Shown: one piece after another, positions 10,426-19,031 of the stretch | Layout of the letters: every line of letters begins with the position of its first letter | How positions within the stretch are numbered: the stretch's first letter is position 1 | NCBI GenBank assembly: GCA_003210025.1 | Contig: QCNW01000007.1 | Span: forward strand, 10,001 to 71,647 | Source of the DNA: Pelagibacteraceae bacterium AG-426-M19 | GTDB lineage: Bacteria; Pseudomonadota; Alphaproteobacteria; Pelagibacterales; Pelagibacteraceae | DNA length: 61,647 nt | Reading direction: 5' to 3' | The notes under the pieces: generated by a model | The model's input: the letters and a program-made list of their open reading frames with translations, nothing else | What the model was told of the DNA's origin: nothing | Database searches by the model: none | Translations under genes and position numbers: made by a program

Positions 10426-12948
10426 ATGCTTAATCCTTTAAACATTATCAGCAAATTTATAAAAAGTGGAAATCAAAAAGAATTAGATAGAATTCAAAAA
10501 ATTGTAAATGAAATAAATCAACTGGAAAATGAATTTAGTAAATTTGAGGATAAATATTTTCCTCAAAAAACAAATGAGTTACTTGTGAGATTAAATAAGG
10601 GAGAAAATTTAAATGATTTATTGCCAGAAGCATTTGCGTTAGTTAGAGAAGCTTCAAAAAGAATCAATAATGAGAGACATTTTGATGTTCAGCTTATCGG
10701 TGGAATTGCCTTACATGAAAATAAAATTGCGGAGATGAAAACTGGTGAAGGCAAAACACTAACTATTGTTCTTGCAGCTTACCTTAACGCACTAGAAAAA
10801 AAAGGTGTTCATATAGTTACAGTAAATGATTATTTGGCAAAAAGAGATAGTATAAATATGGGCAAAATTTACAGTTTTTTAGGATTAACTTGTGGATATA
10901 TAAATTCAGATCAATCTGATGAAGAACGCAAAGAAAATTATAATAAAGATATAACTTACGCTACTAACAGTGAGTTAGGTTTTGATTTCTTAAGAGATAA
11001 TATGAAATATTCAAAAAATGAAATGGTCTTAAGAGAACATAATTTTGCAATAGTTGATGAAATAGACTCTTGTTTGATAGATGAGGCGAGAACACCTTTA
11101 GTCATTTCAGGAGCTGCTGAAGATAAAACTATGCAATATATTGCTGTTGATAAATTAATTAAAAATTTAAAAGAAACAGATTTTGAATTAGATGAAAAAG
11201 AAAAAAATATTCTTTTAACAAATGAAGGTATTGATAACGTAGAAAAAATATTCTCTAACGCTGGAATCTTAAAAAATAACAATTTTTATGATCCAGAAAA
11301 TTTACATTTAGTTCATCATGTAAACCAAGCTTTAAGAGCAAACCATTTATTTGAGAATGGGAGAGATTATATTGTCAAGGACAATGAAATAATAATTATT
11401 GATGAACAAACCGGTAGACAATTACCTGGCAGAAGATTTGGAGATGGACTTCATCAAAGTTTAGAAGCCAAAGAAAAAATAGAGGTTAAAGCTGAAAATC
11501 AAACACTCGCATCAATAACCTATCAAAATTTTTTTAAGTTATATAGTAAATTAGCAGGCTGCACAGGAACTGCACAGACGGAGTCTGCAGAATTTTTTGA
11601 AATTTATAACTTGCCAGTATTACAGATACCTACCAACAAAGATATGATAAGAACTGATCTTAATGACCAAATCTTTAGAACAAGTCTAGAAAAAGATAAC
11701 GCAATCATACAAAAAATAAAAGAGTGTAATGGAATTGGACAACCTCTTTTAGTTTTTACGTCTAGCATAAATAAATCTGAGCATTATTCGAATTTGTTAG
11801 AAAAAGAAAAAATAAAACATATTGTTTTAAATGCTAAAAACCATGAAAAAGAAGCTGAAATTATTGCTAACGCAGGCAAAATAAATTCTATAATTATTAC
11901 AACAAGTATATCGGGAAGAGGTGTTGATATTAAATTGGGAGGACAAGATCAATCCGAAAAAGAAGATGTTAAGAAAAAGGGAGGATTATTTGTTATAGGC
12001 ACAGAAAGAATGGAAAGCAGAAGAGTTGATAATCAAGCAAGAGGACGATCAGGAAGACAAGGAGACGAAGGAAGTTCAATATTTTTTGTAAGTTTAGAGG
12101 ATGATTTGATGAGATTGTTTGGTTCAGAGACCATGAATTCAATGCTTGAAAAACTTGGACTTAAAGATGGTGAAAGTATTGATCATCCCTGGATAAACAA
12201 AGCAATTGAAAGAGCACAACAAAAAGTTGAGGCAAGAAACTTTGATATCAGGAAAACACTTATTAAATTTGATAATGTTCTTAATGACCAAAGACATGTA
12301 ATTTTTGAACAACGAAAAAATATAATTGATGGTGAGGAAAAAGAGAATTATTCAGATATTTTTCTTGAAGAGGTCTTAGAAAATTTAAAAAGGCAAAAAA
12401 TATTATACGAAAAATCTCCAAATTCTAAAGAATTTCCAAATGCTTTAAAGCAGACTTTAGGTAAATCAATAACTGATGATGAATTGGGAGAAATTTTAAA
12501 TTCAGATCTAAAAATAATGGAGAAAAAAATAAAGGATAAATTTATAAGTAACAGAGATGAAAGAAATAATTTACTAGGTGTTGAACAAGGAAAAGAAATT
12601 GAAAAAAGAATATTGGTACAAATTATAGATCAAAATTGGAAATCACATATTCAATACCTAGAGCAATTAAGACAAGTAATTGGTTTAAGATCTTATGGAC
12701 AAAGAGATCCTTTAGTGGAGTACAAGAAAGAAGCTTTTCTATTATTTGAAAATTTACTGGGAAAATTAAAAACTGATCTTGTAACAATGCTTTTAAATTT
12801 AAAAATAATACAAAAAGAAGAGGAACGTAATTCCCAAAACAAAGTGAAAGAAAACTTACAATCTATTGCAAAAAGTAAAATTGGTAGAAATGAACCTTGC
12901 CCATGTGGATCTGGGAAAAAATATAAACACTGCTGCGGTGCCTTATAG
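10426..12948 (+). CDS. secA: Preprotein translocase ATPase SecA
   Basis: SecA is the motor that drives preproteins through SecYEG. Walker A (EMKTGEGKT) is near residues 105-113, Walker B/DEAD-like (VDEIDSCLIDEAR) near 208-220, and the second helicase domain has TTSISGRGVDIKLGG. The helical scaffold follows. A C-terminal zinc-binding tail CPCGSGKKYKHCC (about 825-837) indicates SecB/phospholipid interaction. At 840 residues it is slightly short, with a trimmed linker before the tail. The 3' end is 1 nt from the end of the convergent accA, so no separate terminator fits between them. Confidence 0.98.
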   Translation: MLNPLNIISKFIKSGNQKELDRIQKIVNEINQLENEFSKFEDKYFPQKTNELLVRLNKGENLNDLLPEAFALVREASKRINNERHFDVQLIGGIALHENKIAEMKTGEGKTLTIVLAAYLNALEKKGVHIVTVNDYLAKRDSINMGKIYSFLGLTCGYINSDQSDEERKENYNKDITYATNSELGFDFLRDNMKYSKNEMVLREHNFAIVDEIDSCLIDEARTPLVISGAAEDKTMQYIAVDKLIKNLKETDFELDEKEKNILLTNEGIDNVEKIFSNAGILKNNNFYDPENLHLVHHVNQALRANHLFENGRDYIVKDNEIIIIDEQTGRQLPGRRFGDGLHQSLEAKEKIEVKAENQTLASITYQNFFKLYSKLAGCTGTAQTESAEFFEIYNLPVLQIPTNKDMIRTDLNDQIFRTSLEKDNAIIQKIKECNGIGQPLLVFTSSINKSEHYSNLLEKEKIKHIVLNAKNHEKEAEIIANAGKINSIIITTSISGRGVDIKLGGQDQSEKEDVKKKGGLFVIGTERMESRRVDNQARGRSGRQGDEGSSIFFVSLEDDLMRLFGSETMNSMLEKLGLKDGESIDHPWINKAIERAQQKVEARNFDIRKTLIKFDNVLNDQRHVIFEQRKNIIDGEEKENYSDIFLEEVLENLKRQKILYEKSPNSKEFPNALKQTLGKSITDDELGEILNSDLKIMEKKIKDKFISNRDERNNLLGVEQGKEIEKRILVQIIDQNWKSHIQYLEQLRQVIGLRSYGQRDPLVEYKKEAFLLFENLLGKLKTDLVTMLLNLKIIQKEEERNSQNKVKENLQSIAKSKIGRNEPCPCGSGKKYKHCCGAL

Positions 12949-12949
12949 A

Positions 12950-14056
12950 TTAAAAAATCACTGTTAATAAAATTAATAAAAGAAGAATTGATGAAGTTGA
13001 AATAAATAATTTTTTATTCAATTTAATATTTGAAATCAAATTATGAAGAAGATTTTGTTTAACAGTAAGTTTATCTTGATGCGCCGCATTAGTACTGAAA
13101 CCTTTATTCCTTCCAATATCTAAAAACTTATTCTTTCTTTGATTTAATATTTCTTCCTCATTTAATGTGAGAAATTTACTTAAGTTTCTATCAATAGCAT
13201 TACGGACGTTGTCTAAAATAAGATCTTTATCTCGATGTGCACCCCCTAAAGGTTCAGGTATTATCTCATCAATTATTTCTAGTTTTAAAAGATCTTTCGC
13301 TGACAACTTCATTGCTTTTGCAGCTTCTAAAGTCTTTGTTGGATCTCGCCAAAGTATAGTTGCACATCCTTCTGGAGATATTACTGAATATATAGCATTC
13401 TCTAACATCAATACTTTACTTGAGGAAGCTAGTGCAATCGCACCACCGGAACCCCCTTCACCTATAATAATAGATAGAGTAGGAACAGTCAGTTGCATAG
13501 AACATTCAATTGACTTTGCAATTGCTTCAGCTTGTCCTCTTTCTTCAGCTCCGACTCCTGGGTATGCACCTGGTGTATCAACAAAATTAATAATTGGTAT
13601 TTTAAATTTATTAGCCAGATACATTAATCTAATTGTTTTCCTATAACCTTCTGGCCTCATCATCCCAAAATTTCTCTCAATCCTTGAGTCTAAATTTTCA
13701 CCTTTTTCCTGTCCTATTACTAAAACTGACTTAGAATTAAACTTACCAAAACCACATATTACAGATTTATCCTCTCCATAAAATCTATCTCCTGAAAGTG
13801 AAATAAATTCATCAAATAAATTATCAATAAAAAATTTTGACTTAGGTCTATCCTCATGTCTTGCAACCAATGTTGTTTGCCATGCATCAAGGTTTGAATA
13901 TACATCTTTGAGTTTTTTATCTATTTCATTTTGCAAATCTGTAATTTTATTCGTATCTACTTCTGAAAGACCGTCTTGATTATAAGGATCTTTTAATTTA
14001 TCTAATTCTACTTCCAAGTTTTTGATATCAGTCTCAAAATTTAAATAATTTTTCAT
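12950..14056 (-). CDS. accA: Acetyl-CoA carboxylase carboxyltransferase alpha subunit with added C-terminal membrane tail
   Basis: AccA with AccD (35698-36630) transfers the carboxyl group from carboxybiotin to acetyl-CoA, the first step of fatty acid synthesis. The catalytic crotonase-fold core contains VDTPGAYPGVGAEERGQ and GEGGSGGAIALA (residues 199-210). The family usually ends near residue 320. This protein runs to 368, and residues 350-368 form an uninterrupted hydrophobic segment, giving a tail-anchor-like end. The extension is in frame in clean sequence and has no known counterpart that I can name. accA stands alone here and diverges from glcB by 150 nt. Confidence 0.95.
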   Translation of the reverse strand: MKNYLNFETDIKNLEVELDKLKDPYNQDGLSEVDTNKITDLQNEIDKKLKDVYSNLDAWQTTLVARHEDRPKSKFFIDNLFDEFISLSGDRFYGEDKSVICGFGKFNSKSVLVIGQEKGENLDSRIERNFGMMRPEGYRKTIRLMYLANKFKIPIINFVDTPGAYPGVGAEERGQAEAIAKSIECSMQLTVPTLSIIIGEGGSGGAIALASSSKVLMLENAIYSVISPEGCATILWRDPTKTLEAAKAMKLSAKDLLKLEIIDEIIPEPLGGAHRDKDLILDNVRNAIDRNLSKFLTLNEEEILNQRKNKFLDIGRNKGFSTNAAHQDKLTVKQNLLHNLISNIKLNKKLFISTSSILLLLILLTVIF

Positions 14057-14152
14057 TGATATATTATATATTATTTTTAGGCGATAAAATGATCAAATTA
14101 TAACAATATTTTTTTTTCTTAGGTGAAAAATAACAATTTCTTAAATAAATTA

Positions 14153-14176
14153 ATGACATAATTTATTGATTGTCAT
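14153..14176. promoter_or_regulatory. Inverted repeat in the accA/glcB divergent spacer
   Basis: ATGACA (14153-14158) and TGTCAT (14171-14176) form a perfect 6-bp inverted repeat with a 12-nt centre. It lies about 30 nt upstream of the glcB ATG and inside the only divergent spacer here with extra length (150 nt). It could be a repressor or activator site. Short AT-rich repeats also arise by chance, so this is tentative. Confidence 0.3.
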
Positions 14177-14206
14177 ATACAACGATTTTTAAATTTATAA
14201 AAAATT

Positions 14207-16372
14207 ATGAGTGATACTTTTGTCAAAATTAATACATTATCAGTATCTAAGAATTTAGCTGATTTTGTAAAAAATGAACTTCTCCCAGGTTTGGATATTA
14301 ATGAAAAAGATTTCTGGGATGGATTTGATAAAAGTATTAATGAACTTACGCCAATCAATAGAAAATTACTAGAAACCCGTGAAACTCTTCAATCTGAAAT
14401 TGATTTATGGTTAAAAAAAAATAGAAATGGAGAATTTAATCATGTTGAGTATAAAAATTTTTTGAAAGAAATTGGATATTTAATAGATGAGGGAAGTGAT
14501 TTTAAAATAGATACAAAGAACCTTGATAGCGAAATTTCAAGTATTGCAGGTCCCCAACTAGTAGTTCCTATAATGAACTCTAGATACACATTAAATGCAG
14601 CTAATGCTAGATGGGTAAGTCTTTACGATAGTTTATATGGAACAGATTTAATTGAGTCTGAAGAAACAGGTAGTCAAAAGTATGACCCTCTTAGAGGACA
14701 AGAAGTAATAAGATTTGCTCGTAATTTTCTAAATGATCACTTTTCTATCAATGAAATTCATTGGAAAGATATAAATGGATTTAAAATAGATGGAAGTAAC
14801 TTAAAAATATTAAAAGATAACAAAGAGTTTGAGCTAATAGATAAAAATAAATTTATTGGGTATAGAGGAGAGCCTAATAATCCAACTACAATAATCTTAG
14901 AAAATAATAATTTAAAAATTGAAATAATAATTAACCCTAAAGCTTTTAGTGCTGTTCAAGATGCAGCAGGAATAAGTGATATAATCATAGAATCTGCAAT
15001 ATCTACAATATGTGATAATGAAGATAGTGTTGCTGCAGTAGATGCAGAGGATAAAATTTTGTGTTATAGAAATTGGTTAGGTTTGATGAAAGGAACTCTA
15101 AAATCTGTCTTCGAAAAAGATGGAAAAACTTTAGAGAGAAAACTTAATCCAGATAGAAGTTATATTTCAAAAAATAATAAAAAAGAAAAGTTACATGGTA
15201 GAAGCTTACTTTTAATTAGGAATGTTGGTCATCTAATGACCAATTCAGCAATTATTTTAGAAGATGGTTCTGAAATCCCAGAGGGTATTATGGATGCATT
15301 TATTACAACTGCAGCAGCAATTCATGATTTAAAAAGAAAAGGTAATTCAAGAACAGGTTCTATATATATTGTAAAACCAAAAATGCATGGCCCAGAAGAG
15401 ACTACTTTTACAGATAAAATATTTACTAGAGTTGAAGAAGTTTTAAAACTTAAAAAAAATACAATTAAATGCGGTATTATGGATGAAGAAAGGAGGACAT
15501 CTGTAAATTTAAAAGAATGTATTAGAACATTAAAAAGCAGGGTTTTTTTCATTAATACGGGTTTTTTAGACAGAACCGGAGATGAAATGCATACATCAAT
15601 GGAAGCAGGTCCAATGATAAAAAAAGGTGACATGAAAAAATCAAAATGGATAGCTGCTTATGAAGATAATAATGTTAATGTTGGTTTAAAATGTGGATTT
15701 TCAGGTGTTGCACAAATAGGTAAAGGTATGTGGGCTATGCCAGATAAAATGAAAGACATGATAGATCAAAAAATATCACATCTTGAAGCTGGTGCAAATT
15801 GCGCTTGGGTACCATCTCCCACAGCAGCCTCTTTGCATGCAATGCATTACCATAAGCTAAACATTTTTGAAAAGCACAAAAAATTAAATGATGATAATAT
15901 AAAGTACATTGATAGCTTATTAACAATTCCAATAGCAGACAGACCTAATTGGAGTAAAGAAGAAATAAATAAAGAGTTATGTAACTCGGCTCAAACAATT
16001 TTAGGATATGTTGTTAGATGGGTAGATCAAGGAATAGGTTGTTCCAAAGTTCCAGATATAAATAACGTTGGATTAATGGAGGATAGAGCAACACTTAGAA
16101 TATCATCACAGCATATAGCTAACTGGTTACATCACGGTATATGCTCAAATAGGCAGGTTTTAGAAATTCTTAAGAAAATGGCAAAGATAGTTGATAAACA
16201 AAATCATGGAGATCCTGAATATCAAAACATGTCTCCAAATTACGACAAATCAATATCTTTTAAGACGGCATGTGAGTTGATTTTCCATGGTAAATCACAA
16301 CCATCAGGCTATACTGAACCTCTATTACATTTGAATAGATTAATTAAAAAAGTTAATTATAGAAACTTATAA
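14207..16372 (+). CDS. glcB: Malate synthase G
   Basis: This enzyme condenses glyoxylate with acetyl-CoA to give malate (glyoxylate bypass and glycolate/glycine-derived carbon use). The length of 721 residues identifies isoform G rather than A. Family blocks are clear: GPQLVVPIMNSRYTLNAANARW, then RSLLLIRNVGHLMTN and IMDEERRTSVNLKECI around the Mg-binding and catalytic region, and SPTAASLHAMHYH. Its end overlaps recR by the palindrome TTATAA. The upstream region has no recognizable glycine riboswitch (see findings). Confidence 0.97.
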   Translation: MSDTFVKINTLSVSKNLADFVKNELLPGLDINEKDFWDGFDKSINELTPINRKLLETRETLQSEIDLWLKKNRNGEFNHVEYKNFLKEIGYLIDEGSDFKIDTKNLDSEISSIAGPQLVVPIMNSRYTLNAANARWVSLYDSLYGTDLIESEETGSQKYDPLRGQEVIRFARNFLNDHFSINEIHWKDINGFKIDGSNLKILKDNKEFELIDKNKFIGYRGEPNNPTTIILENNNLKIEIIINPKAFSAVQDAAGISDIIIESAISTICDNEDSVAAVDAEDKILCYRNWLGLMKGTLKSVFEKDGKTLERKLNPDRSYISKNNKKEKLHGRSLLLIRNVGHLMTNSAIILEDGSEIPEGIMDAFITTAAAIHDLKRKGNSRTGSIYIVKPKMHGPEETTFTDKIFTRVEEVLKLKKNTIKCGIMDEERRTSVNLKECIRTLKSRVFFINTGFLDRTGDEMHTSMEAGPMIKKGDMKKSKWIAAYEDNNVNVGLKCGFSGVAQIGKGMWAMPDKMKDMIDQKISHLEAGANCAWVPSPTAASLHAMHYHKLNIFEKHKKLNDDNIKYIDSLLTIPIADRPNWSKEEINKELCNSAQTILGYVVRWVDQGIGCSKVPDINNVGLMEDRATLRISSQHIANWLHHGICSNRQVLEILKKMAKIVDKQNHGDPEYQNMSPNYDKSISFKTACELIFHGKSQPSGYTEPLLHLNRLIKKVNYRNL

Positions 16373-16969
16373 ATCTCTTCTATTTTTAAAAGCAGATATA
16401 AGAGTTCCATCATCTGATGACTCAATTTCTCCCCCAACTGGCAAACCTTGGGCTAATTTTGAAACTTTTACATTTGTAATTTTTAAATTGTCTTGAATAT
16501 AAAAAGCAGTAGTTTGTCCTTCAACAGTTGCACTAGTAGCTAAAATTACCTCATCAATATTGTCATTTTTAACCCTTTCTATCAGAGAATTAATAAGCAA
16601 ATTTTCTCTATTGTTGCCTTTAACGCTGTCAGAGATGGTACCTCCTAAAATATGATAATAACCTTGAAAAATAGATGAACTTTCTATTGCCCATTGGTCA
16701 GAAATATTTTCAACCACACATATTTTGCTGTATTTTTTTTTTTTATCTTCACAATTATTGCAGGGATTACTACTAGATTTTAATGTTCCACAAATTTTAC
16801 AACGTTCTATGTTTTTAAACACATCACCTAGATTATTGGCCAAAGGTTTTAACAATTCTTGTCGATTATTAATCATTTTTAAAATTATTCTCTTTGCAGA
16901 CTTAGGCCCAAGACCTGGAAGTTTAGATATCAGTTTAATTAAGTTATCTATTTCTGGTAGATTTTGCAT
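16367..16969 (-). CDS. recR: Recombination mediator protein RecR
   Basis: RecR acts with RecF/RecO to load RecA at gaps. The N-terminal helix-hairpin-helix (LPGLGPKSAKRI), a four-cysteine zinc finger (CKICGTLKSSSNPCNNC, about residues 57-73) and the Toprim domain are present. I chose the ATG at 16969, giving 200 residues as in the family and starting 4 nt after the ybaB stop. A longer start at 17002 would overlap ybaB. It is the last gene of ffs-dnaX-ybaB-recR, a widely conserved order. Confidence 0.95.
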   Translation of the reverse strand: MQNLPEIDNLIKLISKLPGLGPKSAKRIILKMINNRQELLKPLANNLGDVFKNIERCKICGTLKSSSNPCNNCEDKKKKYSKICVVENISDQWAIESSSIFQGYYHILGGTISDSVKGNNRENLLINSLIERVKNDNIDEVILATSATVEGQTTAFYIQDNLKITNVKVSKLAQGLPVGGEIESSDDGTLISAFKNRRDL

Positions 16970-16973
16970 TTTA

Positions 16974-17291
16974 TTATAGAGGCCATTTAAATCCAGGCAC
17001 ACCTAATCCACCAGTTGCTTTGGATATTTCTTCGGAAGTTTTTGATTTTAATTTGTTTTTGGCATCATTATGTGCGGCAGTGATTAAATCCTGAATTATC
17101 TCTTTATCTTCTTTCAACACTTTATCGCTTAATAAAATTTTAGTCATCTCCCCGTCTCCGTTAAGCGTAATTTTAACTGCATCTCCTCCGGACACACCAT
17201 TAACCTCAATTTTTTTAAGATTCTCCTGACTTTCTTTCATTTTTTTTTCTATCTCTTTAGCTTTTTCAAGAATTTTATTAAAATCAGTCAT
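16974..17291 (-). CDS. YbaB/EbfC family nucleoid-associated protein
   Basis: This small DNA-binding protein with coiled-coil ends forms a dimeric clamp-like fold and binds DNA without a strict sequence. The N-terminal heptad-rich helix (FNKILEKAKEIEKKMKESQ) and the core block that follows (GDGEMTKILLSDKVL) are typical. I chose the ATG at 17291 because it lies within the dnaX stop region (ATGACTGA) and gives the usual length of about 105 residues. The open frame extends 6 codons further upstream. The dnaX-ybaB-recR order is conserved. Confidence 0.92.
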   Translation of the reverse strand: MTDFNKILEKAKEIEKKMKESQENLKKIEVNGVSGGDAVKITLNGDGEMTKILLSDKVLKEDKEIIQDLITAAHNDAKNKLKSKTSEEISKATGGLGVPGFKWPL

Positions 17292-18894
17292 AATTTTTTT
17301 CAATATCAATTAATTCAATATCAGGAAGTACTTTCAATAGATTTTTAAATTCGTTTGAACTTTCATACTCTTTGATATCTTTTTTTTTAAGAATATTTTT
17401 TTTATCTTTTTCACTCATCTCACCTTTTTCTTTTGAAAAAGAAATTAGCCACCGGTTTTTAGTCCAATCATACAATTTTTCAGATAAATCTTTTACAAAA
17501 CTTTTATTTAGTTTATCATTAAAAGAAATTTCAATATTCATATTTGAAAAAGATACTAAGTTTACATTATTTTCTAATTCATATTTTAGTTTCATCTCTT
17601 TTTTTTCAAAACACATTTTAATTAAATCTTCTAAATTATTGATCTCTAAAGTATTTTTTTTTTCAATTTTTTTTTCTTCTTGTGTAACGTTTTTAATTTG
17701 ATTAATTGCATCTTTATTAATATTATTTTTTAAATCTATATTTTTTAATGAAGTTTTGTTTATTTTATTTTGCTGATCATTTTTTATTACATTTTTTTCT
17801 TTCAAATAGGTTAATTGGACTAGAAACATCTCAACTAATAAATTTGGATTAGCAACTATATTTATTTCCTTTAAAGTTTTTAAAGTAAATTCCCAAAACA
17901 ATAATAAGGCATTTGGATCTATTTTTTTTGATAAAGAAGTTATTTTTTTGTAATCACTATCATTTAATGAAAAATTATTTCCTCCATTTTCAATGTACGA
18001 TATATTCTTAACAAAATATAATACTTCTAAGAAATCATTTAAAAATAGGTTAGGTTCAATGCCAGAATCGTACAACTTTCTGTAATGATCTATTATTTTT
18101 TCTTCATCACCTAAAAAAATTATTTCTAATAATTCTATATATGCACTTTTATTGACATAGCCAAAGATTTTTTGAGCGTCCTCAAATTTCAGAGAATTCT
18201 CGTTGCTAGAAATTATTGCTCGATCTAGTAAAGATAATGCATCCCTAACAGATCCCTCTGATAATTTGACTATGAGTTTAATTGCATTATCCTCAACATC
18301 CTTTTTTTCTTTTATTGTTATATTTTTTAAATAAACAAATAGTTCTTCAGACTTAACTCTAGATAAATCATATCTTTGACACCTAGATATAACAGTAATA
18401 GGAATTTTTTTTACTTCAGTGGTTGCAAAAATAAATTTTAAATACTTTGGAGGTTCTTCCAATGTCTTGAGTAATGCATTAAATGCTTGCTTACTAAGCA
18501 TATGTACTTCATCAATTATAAAAATTTTAAACTTTGCTACTGTTGGTGGATATCTAGAAAATTCTATTAGCTCCCTAACATCATCAACACCTGTTTTACT
18601 TGCTGCATCAATTTCAAGAACATCAATATGACTAGAATTTGCAATTTGATCGCAATGATTGCATTTTTTTTTACAAATATTTTCAAGTGCATTTTCACAA
18701 TTTAATGCTTTGGCTACAATTCTTGCAAATGTGGTCTTTCCAATTCCTCTTATACCGGTAAATAAAAAAGCATTGGCTGATCTGTTAATTTTAATTGAAT
18801 TATAAATTGAGGTAGCGATTTCCTCATGGCCGATCAAATCTTTAAATGTTTGCGGTCTATATTTTAGAGCGAGTACTTTCGAATTATTAGTCAT
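17284..18894 (-). CDS. dnaX: DNA polymerase III subunit tau (and possibly gamma)
   Basis: DnaX is the ATPase of the sliding-clamp loader. Walker A (GIRGIGKTTFARI) lies near residue 40. A four-cysteine zinc module and Walker B (IIDEVHMLS) follow, then the SRC motif (ISRCQRYDL). Domains I-III end near residue 360. The rest is a lysine-rich linker and a tau-specific C-terminus. I chose the ATG at 18894; a longer frame to 18927 would read into the SRP RNA gene. The start is 4 nt from the ffs 3' end, so any ribosome-binding site would lie inside ffs. A9 and A10 tracts at codons about 407-420 may allow a gamma form (see findings). Confidence 0.95.
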   Translation of the reverse strand: MTNNSKVLALKYRPQTFKDLIGHEEIATSIYNSIKINRSANAFLFTGIRGIGKTTFARIVAKALNCENALENICKKKCNHCDQIANSSHIDVLEIDAASKTGVDDVRELIEFSRYPPTVAKFKIFIIDEVHMLSKQAFNALLKTLEEPPKYLKFIFATTEVKKIPITVISRCQRYDLSRVKSEELFVYLKNITIKEKKDVEDNAIKLIVKLSEGSVRDALSLLDRAIISSNENSLKFEDAQKIFGYVNKSAYIELLEIIFLGDEEKIIDHYRKLYDSGIEPNLFLNDFLEVLYFVKNISYIENGGNNFSLNDSDYKKITSLSKKIDPNALLLFWEFTLKTLKEINIVANPNLLVEMFLVQLTYLKEKNVIKNDQQNKINKTSLKNIDLKNNINKDAINQIKNVTQEEKKIEKKNTLEINNLEDLIKMCFEKKEMKLKYELENNVNLVSFSNMNIEISFNDKLNKSFVKDLSEKLYDWTKNRWLISFSKEKGEMSEKDKKNILKKKDIKEYESSNEFKNLLKVLPDIELIDIEKNYD

Positions 18895-18898
18895 ATTA

Positions 18899-18986
18899 GG
18901 AGACCTACCAACCTGGAAAAAACTCATTACCCTTGCTCTTTTTCAAGTCTGGGGGAGTTCATGGTAATCCCACCTGGAAGGCCTCC
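18899..18986 (-). ncRNA. ffs: Signal recognition particle RNA (4.5S, small bacterial type)
   Basis: About 88 nt on the minus strand fold into one long hairpin. The ends GGAGGCCUUCC and GGUAGGUCUCC pair. The apical Ffh-binding domain reads GACUUGAAAAAGAGCAAGG, with a CUU-GAAA-AAG tetraloop stem and the conserved asymmetric AGCA. The bases AUUACCAUGAACUCC and GGGUAAUGAG match the helix near the loop. A promoter lies directly upstream. The position ahead of dnaX is also seen in other alphaproteobacteria. Ends are set by the outer pairing. Confidence 0.95.
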
Positions 18987-18992
18987 AAATGT

Positions 18993-19022
18993 ATTATAAC
19001 AATAATTTTTTCTAATCTACAA
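18993..19022 (-). promoter_or_regulatory. ffs promoter
   Basis: On the minus strand there is a -35-like TTGTAG (19017-19022), an 18-nt spacer and a perfect TATAAT (18993-18998). The first G of the SRP RNA is 7 nt past the -10. This is the best promoter match I found in the window. It fits within the 45 nt between pheA and ffs, and it probably also drives dnaX-ybaB-recR. Confidence 0.75.
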
Positions 19023-19031
19023 TAAAGTTAA

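Noticed and set aside
13167..13646. 159-codon frame antisense to accA
   Set aside because: The shadow frame lies within the catalytic core of AccA, with no ribosome-binding site or domain.
14057..14206. Glycine riboswitch before glcB
   Set aside because: Looked for because of reports in SAR11; none of the conserved aptamer blocks is present.
18895..18927. Longer N-terminus of dnaX
   Set aside because: The extra 11 codons read into the paired 3' strand of the SRP RNA; the ATG at 18894 gives the family start.
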